Assembly: GCA_937967285.1 (NCBI GenBank)
Contig: CALBSU010000446.1
Span: forward strand, 1-12,478
DNA from: an uncultured Acidobacteriota bacterium
GTDB taxonomy: Bacteria > Acidobacteriota > Blastocatellia > RBC074
Length of the DNA: 12,478 nt
Direction of reading: 5' to 3'
Below the pieces are notes generated by a model. The model was not told where the DNA came from and made no database searches. It was given only the letters and a program-made list of their open reading frames with translations. Shown piece after piece: positions 1 to 12,478 of this stretch (the first letter of the stretch is position 1; each line of letters starts with the position of its first letter). The translations under genes and the position numbers were made by a program.

Positions 1-683
<683 letters not shown>

Positions 684-690
684 ACGGGGG

Positions 691-1972
<1,282 letters not shown>

Positions 1973-2308
1973 TCAGGGAGCGGATTCTGGTTGAGTTGTC
2001 GAGTCGGCAAGCCATGAAAGGTAAGCCGGAAGGCCTGCGGTGACGGGAACGGCGATAATTTCCGGTGTCTCGTAGGGATGCAGATTTTTGAGAGTTCGTT
2101 CCAGTTCGGGATAGAGGGCGGCTCTGGTTTTGATAATGAGGAGGAATTCGCCGGCGGTTTCGACGGCACCCTTCCAGCGGTAGACCGAGGTAATGGGGCC
2201 GACGATCTGGACGCAGGCGGCGAGTTCCGATTCAACCAGGCGGGCGGCGATCGAGTCGGCGCCGTCGCGGGAATCGATGGTGGTCAGGACGATCTGAGGA
2301 TCATTCAC
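1973..2308 (-). CDS. cutA: CutA divalent-ion tolerance protein
   Basis: This is a small (111 aa) ferredoxin-like protein of the CutA1 family, which forms very stable trimers. It is linked to divalent-metal (copper) tolerance in E. coli, but its molecular role is unsettled. Family signatures are present: VLTTIDSRDGADSIAARLVE near the N terminus, ELAACVQI (28-35), YRWKGAVE (43-50) with GEFLLIIKT after it, and HPYETPEII (77-85), followed by a W near the C terminus. The GTG at 2308 is preferred over an upstream ATG at 2347. AGGAG lies 7 nt before the GTG, the resulting length fits the family, and it overlaps the preceding DUF2007 gene by only 8 nt. It is the last gene of the nine-gene co-directional run; the cysteine in AACVQI is retained. 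Confidence 0.92.
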   Translation of the reverse strand: MNDPQIVLTTIDSRDGADSIAARLVESELAACVQIVGPITSVYRWKGAVETAGEFLLIIKTRAALYPELERTLKNLHPYETPEIIAVPVTAGLPAYLSWLADSTTQPESAP

Positions 2309-2585
2309 CGGCGATCTCCTGATCTTCTTCGAGTGAGACCGCCTCATCGCCGAAGAATGCGTCGTAGAGCTGCTGCGCTTCCTCGAGTTCCGATTTACGG
2401 ACGAGGAGCTGGATTTCCGAGTAGCCGCCGATGAGCGGAAGCGGTTCGAGTCCGCCGAAATTGGCGCCCTGAAGAGCGGTATCGATGTTGTTGTTGCGGA
2501 GCAGTTGATCGACCATGCCGGCTTCGACGGCGTTGGCGAAAACGGCCAGTTTCACCCAGGGTTCGTTGTCATCGCGATTGGTCAT
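2301..2585 (-). CDS. DUF2007-type small protein (putative signal-transducing protein)
   Basis: This 94-aa soluble protein resembles the DUF2007 domain, for which no firm biochemical role is known. Residues about 11-80 carry the typical pattern: VKLAVFANAVEAGMVDQLL, then NNNIDTALQG, a GG/PLIGG turn region and IQLLVRKSELEEAQQL. The C-terminal tail is acidic (EAVSLEEDQEIAGE). No signal peptide or membrane segment is seen. The start is the ATG at 2585, which overlaps the dapF-homologue stop codon as ATGA. The ribosome-binding site is weak, so translation is probably coupled to that gene. A longer reading frame to 2786 exists but would lie wholly inside the preceding gene. Its last 8 nt overlap the cutA start. 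Family assignment is by pattern recognition. Confidence 0.85.
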   Translation of the reverse strand: MTNRDDNEPWVKLAVFANAVEAGMVDQLLRNNNIDTALQGANFGGLEPLPLIGGYSEIQLLVRKSELEEAQQLYDAFFGDEAVSLEEDQEIAGE

Positions 2586-3445
2586 GATTCGCTTTCTGCA
2601 GGCCAGTCGCCTTCGAACACGAAGGCCGCCTCGCCGGTCTGAATGACCCGGCCGTCTTCCAGCCATTCGACCAGCAGAGCCCCGGCAGCGGTGCGAACGG
2701 TGACCCTGCGGTCGGTGAATTGATTGAGCATCGAAGCCAGAGCGGCTCCGCAGGAGCCGGTCCCGGATGCCAGCGTCTCGCCGCAACCGCGTTCCCAGAA
2801 GCGGACTTCGATATTGTCGCGATCGATGATCCGGACGAACTCGACATTCGTCCGTTCGGGGAAAGCGGGGTGATGTTCGAGACTGCGGCCGAGACGCCTC
2901 CAGTCGATCGAGTCGAAATCATCGACAAAGACGGTGCAGTGCGGATTGCCCATCGAGACGGCCGTGAAGGTGATCTCATCTCCGTCGACATCGAGCTTCC
3001 GTCCGATGACCCGTTCGGTTGGCTCGGGAAGTACGACGGGAATCTTCGCGGAGGCCAGTTGAGGAACGCCCATGTCGGTCTCGAAGACGACCCGCCGCGA
3101 ATCCTTCTCGACCGGCGCCAGCGTCTTGAGCCCGGCTCCGGTCATGATCCTGACGGAGGAACCAGTCCAGCCGTTTCTGAGATAGAGGTATGCAGCCACG
3201 CACCGGGTGCCGTTGCCGGAGATCGGCGTCTCTCCGCCGTCCGAATTGAAGAGCCGGATCGCGAAGTCGGCATCCGGACCGGGCGCTGCGTCGAGGATCA
3301 CCTCCAGCCCGTCGGCGCCGACGCCGAAGTGACGATCGCAGATCTCCGACGCCAGCGAGACGTAATCCCGTGTAACGGCATTCAGGTCGCGCTCGTGCAC
3401 GATCAGAAAATCGTTACCGAGCCCCTGGAACTTGAAGAATCTCAT
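2582..3445 (-). CDS. dapF: Diaminopimelate epimerase (DapF) homologue with Ser replacing both catalytic Cys
   Basis: DapF interconverts LL- and meso-diaminopimelate for lysine and peptidoglycan synthesis, using a pair of cysteines as acid/base catalysts. This protein is 287 aa with both halves of the DapF fold. It has GLGNDF (8-13), NSDGGETPISGNGTRC (67-82), GNPHC (166-170), RTNVEFV (198-204) and ERGCGETLASGTGSC (218-232). The substrate-contact signatures (N11, N67, GNG 77-79, GNPH, E218-R219) are kept. However, the family pattern NxDGSxxxxCGN has Ser76 at the first cysteine, and the usual ACGTG has Ser227 at the second. Both codons are TCC. The nearby non-catalytic C82 and C232 remain. It could be a natural DapF variant or an enzyme with altered chemistry. 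ATG at 3445 gives the normal N terminus; no clear ribosome-binding site is seen. It lies 22 nt after the PfkB gene. Confidence 0.9.
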   Translation of the reverse strand: MRFFKFQGLGNDFLIVHERDLNAVTRDYVSLASEICDRHFGVGADGLEVILDAAPGPDADFAIRLFNSDGGETPISGNGTRCVAAYLYLRNGWTGSSVRIMTGAGLKTLAPVEKDSRRVVFETDMGVPQLASAKIPVVLPEPTERVIGRKLDVDGDEITFTAVSMGNPHCTVFVDDFDSIDWRRLGRSLEHHPAFPERTNVEFVRIIDRDNIEVRFWERGCGETLASGTGSCGAALASMLNQFTDRRVTVRTAAGALLVEWLEDGRVIQTGEAAFVFEGDWPAESES

Positions 3446-3467
3446 GTCGACTGGAATCCGGCCGGGC

Positions 3468-4385
3468 TTATTCCTCGAAGTGCGTGAACTCCTTGAACTG
3501 CTGGAACCGCGACTTGATCTCTTCGGGCTTGAGCCGTCTCAGGCGATCGCAGCTGAACTCCTCGACGTTGAACGAAGCCATGACCGAGCCGAAGATGACG
3601 GCCCGCCGGAGCGTGGTTTCGTCGATCTTGTCGGCCTGCGCGAGGTATCCCATCAGTCCGCCGGCGAAGCTGTCGCCCGCGCCGGTCGGATCGAAGACGC
3701 TTTCGAGCGGAAACGCCGGCGTCGCGAAATAGCTGTCTTTGGTGAAGAAGGCCGCTCCGTATTCGCCGCGCTTGACGACCAGCATCTTCGGTCCGAAGGT
3801 GAGGATCTTGCGCGCGGCGCGGATCAGGTTCGGCTCGCCGGCCAGTTCGCGGGCCTCGGCGTCATTGATGATCAGCGCGTCGACGACGGCGATCGTCTTG
3901 AGCAGCTCTTCCCTCGCGCCCTCGATCCAGAAGTTCATCGTGTCCATGGCGACGAACCGGGCATCGACCTGCTCGCGGACCTCGCGCTGGAGCGACGGCT
4001 GGATGTTGGCCAGAAAGAGAAACGGCGATCTCTTCGCCTCGTCGGTCAGGCTCGGCTTGAACTCGGCGAAGACATTGAGCTGCGTATCGAGCGTGTGGGC
4101 GGTGTTGAGATCGAAACCGTACTCGCCCTCCCAGCGGAAAGTCTTTCCGCCCTCGATCCGCTGCAGATTCGTCGTGTCGATCTTCCGCTCGCGAAAAACC
4201 GTTTCGTCATCGGCCGTGAAATCATCGCCGACGACGGCGACCACGCCGACATCCGTGAAGAACGAGGCGGAGACCGAAAAATGAAGGGCAGCTCCGCCGA
4301 GGCTGCGCTCCCTCACTCCGAAGGGCGTGCGGATCGAGTCGATGGCGACCGATCCGACGGCCAGCAAAGGTACTCCGGATGACAT
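3468..4385 (-). CDS. PfkB-family sugar/nucleoside kinase
   Basis: This is a 305-aa ribokinase-superfamily kinase that transfers phosphate to a sugar or nucleoside hydroxyl. Visible features are the N-terminal GSVAIDSI strand (11-18), the glycine pair G30-G31 in SLGGAALHFS, VGDDF (52-56), NDAE (174-177, the N-x-x-E motif for Mg/phosphate) and DPTGAGDSF (232-240) with the catalytic base Asp238. The ATG at 4385 is used because homology begins there (LLAVGSVAID). A reading frame extending to 4541 only adds residues of the overlapping upstream gene. It follows the TPR gene by 7 nt. The substrate is not readable from sequence. The nearby MTA phosphorylase suggests a nucleoside or pentose-phosphate product as substrate, but adenosine, ribose or another sugar are all possible. 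Confidence 0.88.
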   Translation of the reverse strand: MSSGVPLLAVGSVAIDSIRTPFGVRERSLGGAALHFSVSASFFTDVGVVAVVGDDFTADDETVFRERKIDTTNLQRIEGGKTFRWEGEYGFDLNTAHTLDTQLNVFAEFKPSLTDEAKRSPFLFLANIQPSLQREVREQVDARFVAMDTMNFWIEGAREELLKTIAVVDALIINDAEARELAGEPNLIRAARKILTFGPKMLVVKRGEYGAAFFTKDSYFATPAFPLESVFDPTGAGDSFAGGLMGYLAQADKIDETTLRRAVIFGSVMASFNVEEFSCDRLRRLKPEEIKSRFQQFKEFTHFEE

Positions 4386-4392
4386 GCTATTG

Positions 4393-4836
4393 TTATCCCT
4401 TCCTGTCTTTGTTCTGATTCCTGACCTCGTCGAGGCGCTTGCCCGCATCGGACTTGACCTGGCTGTCCGGATACTTCTCAACCACGATCGTCCAGTGCTT
4501 GACGGCCTCATCGAGATCGCCGGACCGCTTGTAGAGCTCACCGAGCAGAAAGTGGACCTCGTCCATCTTGGCGAAGTCCGGATTGATGTCGATGATCTCC
4601 ATCAGACGGCTCTCGACCGCCTTGTTGAGCCGATCCCATCCGTCCTTGTCCTTCTTGTCCGGCTTGCGCTTGTAAAAGTAGTACTTGGCAACGTCCAGAT
4701 TATGATAGGACTGCTTTTCGATCTCGGGATCGCGCGGCTGGCTGATCGGACCGCGTCCCGGCCCCTGCTGAGCCGACGCGGATGCGGTGAAAACTATCGC
4801 CAGTCCGATCACGAGTGCATAGATTCGAGGTTTCAT
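4393..4836 (-). CDS. Exported TPR-type protein, BamD-like C-terminal part
   Basis: This is a 147-aa secreted or periplasmic protein of unknown specific role. Residues 1-22 form a signal peptide (MKPRIYALVIGLAIVFTASASA) with an AxA-type cleavage site before QQ. A Gly/Pro-rich linker follows (to about 36). The rest is helical and matches TPR repeats: residues about 45-90, then FLLGELYKRSGDLDEAVKHW (96-115) with VVEKYPDSQVKSDAGKRLDEV (118-138). The YPDS turn recalls BamD/YfiO-like repeats. It lacks a lipobox cysteine, so it is not BamD itself. The ATG at 4836 is chosen because GAGGTG, a perfect match to the 16S tail complement, sits 6 nt upstream; the GTG at 4845 falls within that site. Lys-rich C terminus. 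Sits between the MTA phosphorylase and PfkB genes. Confidence 0.82.
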   Translation of the reverse strand: MKPRIYALVIGLAIVFTASASAQQGPGRGPISQPRDPEIEKQSYHNLDVAKYYFYKRKPDKKDKDGWDRLNKAVESRLMEIIDINPDFAKMDEVHFLLGELYKRSGDLDEAVKHWTIVVEKYPDSQVKSDAGKRLDEVRNQNKDRKG

Positions 4837-4867
4837 CTTTCCCACCTCTCTTTCAAACGGTTATTGA

Positions 4868-5737
4868 TCAATCGCCCAGATATTTTCCGAGCAGGGCTCC
4901 CAGTTTCTGCAGCGTCTCCGGCGGCATGGCTTCACGGTGCGTGAGGATCGCGTGCTTGAGCGCCGATCCGCACTTGCACGTGCGCGGCCTGGCGGCAAGA
5001 TTCCTGACCGAATCGCGGATGATCTTCTGCGCATTGGCGGCATTCCGGTTCAGGAACTCGATGACCATCTCGACCGTCACGGCATCATGGTCGGGATGCC
5101 AGCAATCGTAATCCGTGACCAGAGCCATGGTCGAGTAGCAGATCTCCGCTTCGCGCGCCAGCTTGGCCTCCTGCAGATTCGTCATGCCGATGACATCCAT
5201 GCCCCAGCTCCGGTAGAGCTTCGATTCGGCAAGCGTCGAGAAAGCCGGGCCTTCCATGCAGAGATACGTCCCGCCGCGATGGATCCGGACTCCGATCTCT
5301 TCGCCAGCCGAGGCGATCACCTCCGCCAGATCACCGCAGACCGGATGCGCGAAGGTGATGTGTCCGACCACCCCCTCGCCGAAGAAGGTCGAGACCCTCC
5401 CGCGCGTCCGATCGAAGAACTGATCGGGTATCACGATATCCGTCGGAGCGTACTGCTCCTGGAGCGATCCCACGGCCGAGGCCGAGATGATCCGCTCGAC
5501 TCCGAGCAGCTTCATGGCATAGATATTCGCCCGAAACGGCAGCTCCGTCGGCAGGATCCGGTGCCCTCGCCCATGTCGCGCGAGAAAAGCCACCCTCACG
5601 CCTTCGAGCGTCCCGATGATGAAATTGTCCGACGGACGCCCGAACGGCGTCTCGATATCGATTTCACGGACCTCGGTCAGCCCCTCCATCTGGTAGAGGC
5701 CGCTGCCCCCGATGATTCCGATCTGCGCTTTCTCCAT
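4868..5737 (-). CDS. mtnP: S-methyl-5'-thioadenosine phosphorylase
   Basis: This enzyme cleaves methylthioadenosine, a by-product of polyamine and other SAM-dependent synthesis, with phosphate. It gives adenine and methylthioribose-1-phosphate. At 289 aa it is slightly longer than human MTAP. Motifs in order: GIIGGSGLY (7-15, phosphate loop), TPFGRPSD (30-37), ARHGRGH (53-59), SASAVGSL (85-92), DQFFDRT (105-111), MEGPAFST (161-168) with AES and WG downstream, [18 protein letters not shown] (184-201) and TDYDCW (208-213), whose Asp209/Asp211 correspond to the purine-site aspartates. The C terminus has a CxC (C254, C256) like that of some thermostable MTAPs. ATG at 5737 has GGAGG 4 nt upstream. 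The heptamer palindrome lies 15 nt upstream of the start. Purine nucleoside phosphorylase activity is an alternative, but the AxGS and TDYDCW segments favour MTA. Confidence 0.93.
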   Translation of the reverse strand: MEKAQIGIIGGSGLYQMEGLTEVREIDIETPFGRPSDNFIIGTLEGVRVAFLARHGRGHRILPTELPFRANIYAMKLLGVERIISASAVGSLQEQYAPTDIVIPDQFFDRTRGRVSTFFGEGVVGHITFAHPVCGDLAEVIASAGEEIGVRIHRGGTYLCMEGPAFSTLAESKLYRSWGMDVIGMTNLQEAKLAREAEICYSTMALVTDYDCWHPDHDAVTVEMVIEFLNRNAANAQKIIRDSVRNLAARPRTCKCGSALKHAILTHREAMPPETLQKLGALLGKYLGD

Positions 5738-5748
5738 CTATCCTCCAG

Positions 5749-7035
<1,287 letters not shown>

Positions 7036-7062
7036 GTTGACTCTCCTTTAAAAGACAGCCGT

Positions 7063-7502
7063 TCAGTGACTGCCTGTTCCACGCTGCGTCAGTTCGATCA
7101 GCACACCGCCGGTGCCTGCCGGATGGACGAAAGCCACCAGCGCGCCTCCGGCGCCGATGCGCGGCGATTCGTCGATCAGACGGACTCCGCGGGCTTTGAG
7201 CTCGGCCAGTCTGGCTTCGATATCGTCGACTTCGACGCAAAGATGATGAATTCCGGGGCCGCGTTTGGCGATAAACTTTCCAACCGGCGTCTCGTCTCCG
7301 GTGGCTTCGAGCAGCTCGATCCGGCTCTCGCCGATCGGGAGCATGGCGACTCGCACTCCCTGGTCCTCGACCAGTTCGATCTCTCCGAGGTCGAGTCCCA
7401 GTCCGTCGCGCCAGAAAGCCAGCGCTTCGTCGATCGATGCGACCGCGACGCCGAGATGCTGAATTTTCGTATCCTGTGCTGACATAATCGGTTTCCAGTC
7501 GG

Positions 7503-7506
<4 letters not shown>
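7063..7506 (-). CDS. mce: Methylmalonyl-CoA epimerase
   Basis: This enzyme interconverts (2R)- and (2S)-methylmalonyl-CoA, feeding or draining the B12-dependent mutase in propionate and branched-chain degradation. At up to 147 aa it is a vicinal-oxygen-chelate protein with two repeats. The first has IQHLGVAV (His18), DEALAFWRDGLGL and SRIELLEA (61-68). The second has GPGIHHLCVEVDDIEARLAEL (His88) and GVLIELT (Glu138), the expected metal ligands. The ATG at 7506 overlaps the meaB stop as ATGA, suggesting coupled translation. A second in-frame ATG at 7485 (with GGAAA about 8 nt upstream) would give 140 aa and fits the usual family N terminus equally well. Pairing with meaB strongly supports this substrate over other VOC-family reactions. 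The mutase genes are not in the window. Confidence 0.92.
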
Positions 7507-8456
<950 letters not shown>

Positions 8457-8473
8457 CTGAGGTCAGTTTCATC

Positions 8474-8493
8474 GCCGGACGCCCTGGTCCGGC
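8474..8493 (-). other. Small GC-rich dyad in the meaB 5' region
   Basis: GCCGGAC (8474-8480) pairs perfectly with GTCCGGC (8487-8493) across the 6-nt loop 8481-8486. The dyad lies 18-37 nt upstream of the meaB ATG and would form a hairpin in its leader. It could be an operator or a leader hairpin, or it could be chance. There is no T-tract, so it is not a terminator. Confidence 0.35.
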
Positions 8494-8521
8494 ACGGTCA
8501 AGCTACGGACAAAAGATGACT

Positions 8522-8550
8522 AATATACAGCTTTCGCGCCCCGAATTCCA
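8522..8550 (-). promoter_or_regulatory. Possible meaB promoter (weak match)
   Basis: On the minus strand TATATT (8527-8522) could be a -10 box, with TGGAAT (8550-8545) 17 nt upstream as a poor -35 (3 of 6 matches to TTGACA). It lies about 65 nt before the meaB ATG, in the only sizeable gap upstream of the long operon. The match is weak and may be chance. Confidence 0.2.
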
Positions 8551-8598
8551 CCTGCCTGCCCACATACCTGCAAAGATTCCGCCGCTCCCTTTGAGCCT

Positions 8599-8637
8599 CT
8601 TCTACTTTCTACTTTTTACTTTATACTTTCTACTTTC
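8599..8637. repeat. Single TTTCTAC heptamer array upstream of the DUF4126 gene
   Basis: Five heptamer units and a partial sixth are present: a shortened TTCTAC, TTTCTAC, TTTTTAC, TTTATAC, TTTCTAC, then TTTC. The pyrimidine-rich strand is the plus strand, the same strand as the gene whose ATG lies at 8651. The array ends just before the GGAGG ribosome-binding site. The unit order resembles the right arm of the 5753-5819 repeat, including a TTTTTAC unit third in order. No partner arm in the opposite orientation is seen here. Confidence 0.9.
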
Positions 8638-8650
8638 GAGGGGAGGAGAC

Positions 8651-9265
8651 ATGACGGCAGACTGGATAGCGACAATCGGGACGGCGATGGGGTCGGCCTG
8701 GCTTTCGGGGATCAATCTTTACGCGACGGTGGTGACGCTGGGAGTGCTCGACCGGTTGAAGCTGGTCAAGCTGCCGGGCGGGCTGGACATGCTCGGCGAG
8801 TGGTGGGTGATCGGGCTGGCCGGGGCAATGTACGCGATCGAGTTCGTGGCCGACAAGATCCCGGCGGTCGACACGGCGTGGGATGCGATCCACACCTTCA
8901 TCAGGGTGCCGGCGGGAGCGATTCTGGCGGCCTCGGCGTTCGCCGAATTCGATCCCGCGGTGAGGATCGTGGCGCTGATCGTCGGAGGCGGCATAGCGCT
9001 CAGCTCTCACGGAACCAAAGCGGCCACGAGGCTGACGGCAAACACGAGCCCCGAACCTGTCTCGAACATCGCCCTGAGCATCGGCGAGGACATTCTGACC
9101 TTCGGATCGGCGGTGCTGATGGCCTTCTATCCGATCGTCATCATGATCGTGGTCATCGTCTTTCTGATCATCGCGATCTGGCTGGTGCCGAAGATCGTGC
9201 GGGCATTGAGGAGGATGTTCAACCGGCTCCGCTCGATTCTCGATCCGCCGCCGCATGGGACCTGA
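8651..9265 (+). CDS. DUF4126 integral membrane protein
   Basis: This 204-aa inner-membrane protein has the DUF4126 signature and no established function. Recognisable blocks are SGINLYATVVTLGVLDRL (19-36), the LPGGLDMLGEWWVIGLAGAMYAIEFVADKIPAVDTAWDAIHTFIR stretch (about 41-85), AGAILAASA, and HGTKAATRLTANTSPEPVSNIALSIGEDIL (about 120-149). The last hydrophobic helix (about 158-178) is very rich in Ile/Val. The C-terminal tail is basic (RALRRMFNRLRS). Four to five membrane segments are likely. ATG at 8651 is chosen because GGAGG lies 4 nt upstream; the reading frame continues upstream to 8438 only through the heptamer array and is not credible there. It is the only plus-strand gene, divergent from meaB. 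Its last 47 nt overlap the 3' end of the glycosyltransferase gene on the opposite strand. Confidence 0.9.
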   Translation: MTADWIATIGTAMGSAWLSGINLYATVVTLGVLDRLKLVKLPGGLDMLGEWWVIGLAGAMYAIEFVADKIPAVDTAWDAIHTFIRVPAGAILAASAFAEFDPAVRIVALIVGGGIALSSHGTKAATRLTANTSPEPVSNIALSIGEDILTFGSAVLMAFYPIVIMIVVIVFLIIAIWLVPKIVRALRRMFNRLRSILDPPPHGT

Positions 9266-10436
9266 ATCCGATGCGCTCATAATATTCCAGGATTTCACCC
9301 GCGACCTGATCCCACGAGCGCCGGTTGAATGCGGCAATGGCGCTCCTCTGAGGCTGCGAGTCGAGCGCCAGCGTGATCTCACGGGCCAGGGTGCGCTCAT
9401 TCAGATCGGCGACGATCCGGCAGCCGGGAGCGCCGTCGATGATCTCCGCCACGCCGCCGACATCCGATGCGACGATCGGCAGCCCGCAGGCGAGAGCTTC
9501 CCGCAGAACATTGGGCGCTCCCTCGCGGGAGCTGGTCAGGCAGAGCAGATCGGCGGCCGAATACCAGAGCGGTAGCTCGCGCTGATCGCGGGGTCCGATC
9601 AGGCTGACGCCCGCCGAAACCTCCCCGGCCAATGCTTCGAGCCGTTGCCGCTCGGGGCCTTCTCCGATCACGATCAGCCGCGCATCATCACGATCTAATA
9701 AACTGAAGGCGCGGATCAGCATGTCGATCCGCTTGAGCGGCACGAGCGATGCGACCGCGAGCACGATCGTGCCCTCGCGCGAAAGATTCAGTCTCGATCG
9801 GGCGGCATCGCGGTCGATCGGGCGGAACAGTCCGTCATCGATCCCGTTCGAGATGACGGCGATCTTCTCGCGCGGGATCCCGAGTCCGGCCATCCGATCC
9901 CTGAGCGCGACGCTGACGGCGATCAATCCGTCGGCCCGTGCGAGCGTCCGGCGGATGCGCCGCCTGATCAGAGGCATTTCAGTGAAAAGGTTGATGTCGG
10001 TCCCCCGGGCGGTCACGACGACGCCGATCCCCGTCTTCTCGGCTATCCTGACGGCCGCCGCTCCGTCCGGATAGACGTAATGAGCGTCGATCAGGTCGAT
10101 CGGCTCCTCGCGGTTCAGACGCTGGATCAGCGGAATCGTTCCGGCGGCCATCCAGCGATCGTAGAGGCTCATGCCGATCTTCGGAGGATTGAAGTAGCGG
10201 GGATGATACACGCTCAGGCCGTCCGCCAGCTCGAATTCGGGAACGCGTGCCAGCCTGCGCCATTTCTCAGGGATCGCTCGACCGTCGAGCCAGTGAGGAA
10301 AGTACGGCACCGGCGCCACGACTCTGACCGTGACGCCCGGCGCGCGAGCGAGCGCGAGCACGCGGTTTCTGACGAAGATGCCGAAGCCGGGCTGCTCGCG
10401 ATTCGGCCACAGAGTCGTGAATACAAGAATTCTCAT
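9219..10436 (-). CDS. GT4-family glycosyltransferase
   Basis: This 405-aa retaining glycosyltransferase has the GT-B fold and transfers a sugar from a nucleotide donor, most likely to a growing lipid-linked or surface polysaccharide. The N-terminal acceptor domain starts MRILVFTTLWPNREQPGFGIFV, and includes DLIDAHYVYPDG (114-125) and TARGTDINL (142-150). The C-terminal donor domain has SNGID (196-200), ASLVPLKRID (229-238), GEGPER (258-263), and the E-x7-E motif at Glu305/Glu313 in REGAPNVLREALACGLPIVASDVGG. The ATG at 10436 follows the amidotransferase gene by 21 nt with only a GGA-like site upstream. The 3' end overlaps the convergent DUF4126 gene by 47 nt, so the polar tail (SHAAADRESSGAG) is encoded in shared DNA. 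Donor and acceptor cannot be deduced. Confidence 0.93.
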   Translation of the reverse strand: MRILVFTTLWPNREQPGFGIFVRNRVLALARAPGVTVRVVAPVPYFPHWLDGRAIPEKWRRLARVPEFELADGLSVYHPRYFNPPKIGMSLYDRWMAAGTIPLIQRLNREEPIDLIDAHYVYPDGAAAVRIAEKTGIGVVVTARGTDINLFTEMPLIRRRIRRTLARADGLIAVSVALRDRMAGLGIPREKIAVISNGIDDGLFRPIDRDAARSRLNLSREGTIVLAVASLVPLKRIDMLIRAFSLLDRDDARLIVIGEGPERQRLEALAGEVSAGVSLIGPRDQRELPLWYSAADLLCLTSSREGAPNVLREALACGLPIVASDVGGVAEIIDGAPGCRIVADLNERTLAREITLALDSQPQRSAIAAFNRRSWDQVAGEILEYYERIGFRSHAAADRESSGAG

Positions 10437-10457
10437 CAGACTTCGTCCAGGCCGAGT

Positions 10458-12377
<1,920 letters not shown>

Positions 12378-12423
12378 TGTTTTGTCACCCTCATGGTTGC
12401 AAATTTAACATCACGTCACCACA

Positions 12424-12478
<55 letters not shown>

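Noticed and set aside
2586..2786. Upstream extension of the DUF2007 frame
   Set aside because: It lies entirely inside the dapF homologue in another frame, gives an Arg-rich sequence unlike the family, and the ATGA overlap start at 2585 fits better.
4386..4541. Upstream extension of the PfkB frame
   Set aside because: It overlaps the TPR gene, gives a low-complexity Ser/Arg sequence, and kinase homology starts at the ATG at 4385.

Overview
The window (12,478 bp, roughly 58-60% GC in its coding parts) comes from a diderm bacterium. Signs of this are a diaminopimelate-epimerase homologue, a periplasmic PpiC-type isomerase with a possible lipobox, an exported TPR protein resembling BamD, and surface-polysaccharide genes. 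The domain order of the PpiC protein and the mix of genes suggest Acidobacteriota or a similar deep-branching phylum. This placement is inference, as no marker gene is present. Eleven complete genes and one partial gene are supported. All lie on the minus strand except one.

Reading in the direction of minus-strand transcription (right to left), a polysaccharide pair comes first: an AsnB-type amidotransferase (12335-10458) and a GT4 glycosyltransferase (10436-9219). The glycosyltransferase overlaps, tail to tail, the only plus-strand gene, a DUF4126 membrane protein (8651-9265). A 194-bp divergent gap separates that gene from meaB. From meaB (8456) to cutA (1973) nine genes are packed in one direction: meaB, methylmalonyl-CoA epimerase, PpiC-type isomerase, MTA phosphorylase, TPR protein, PfkB kinase, dapF homologue, DUF2007 and cutA. 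Three junctions overlap and most gaps are under 32 nt. A 565-bp AT-rich gap follows, then an OmpR-type response regulator and its sensor kinase, which is cut by the left edge.

Functionally, meaB and the epimerase serve the methylmalonyl-CoA (propionate/B12) pathway. MTA phosphorylase and the PfkB kinase suggest nucleoside or methylthioadenosine salvage. PpiC and the TPR protein belong to the envelope. The amidotransferase and glycosyltransferase probably belong to an exopolysaccharide locus that continues beyond the right edge.

Two things stand out. First, heptanucleotide arrays (TTTCTAC)n occur at three intergenic loci (5753-5819, 8599-8637, 12341-12478). At each locus the pyrimidine-rich strand is the sense strand, ending 5-15 nt upstream of a start codon. 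Two of the loci are inverted repeats. Second, the DapF homologue has serine at both positions of the catalytic cysteine pair. A separate 29-bp inverted repeat (1759-1884) sits in the AT-rich gap.
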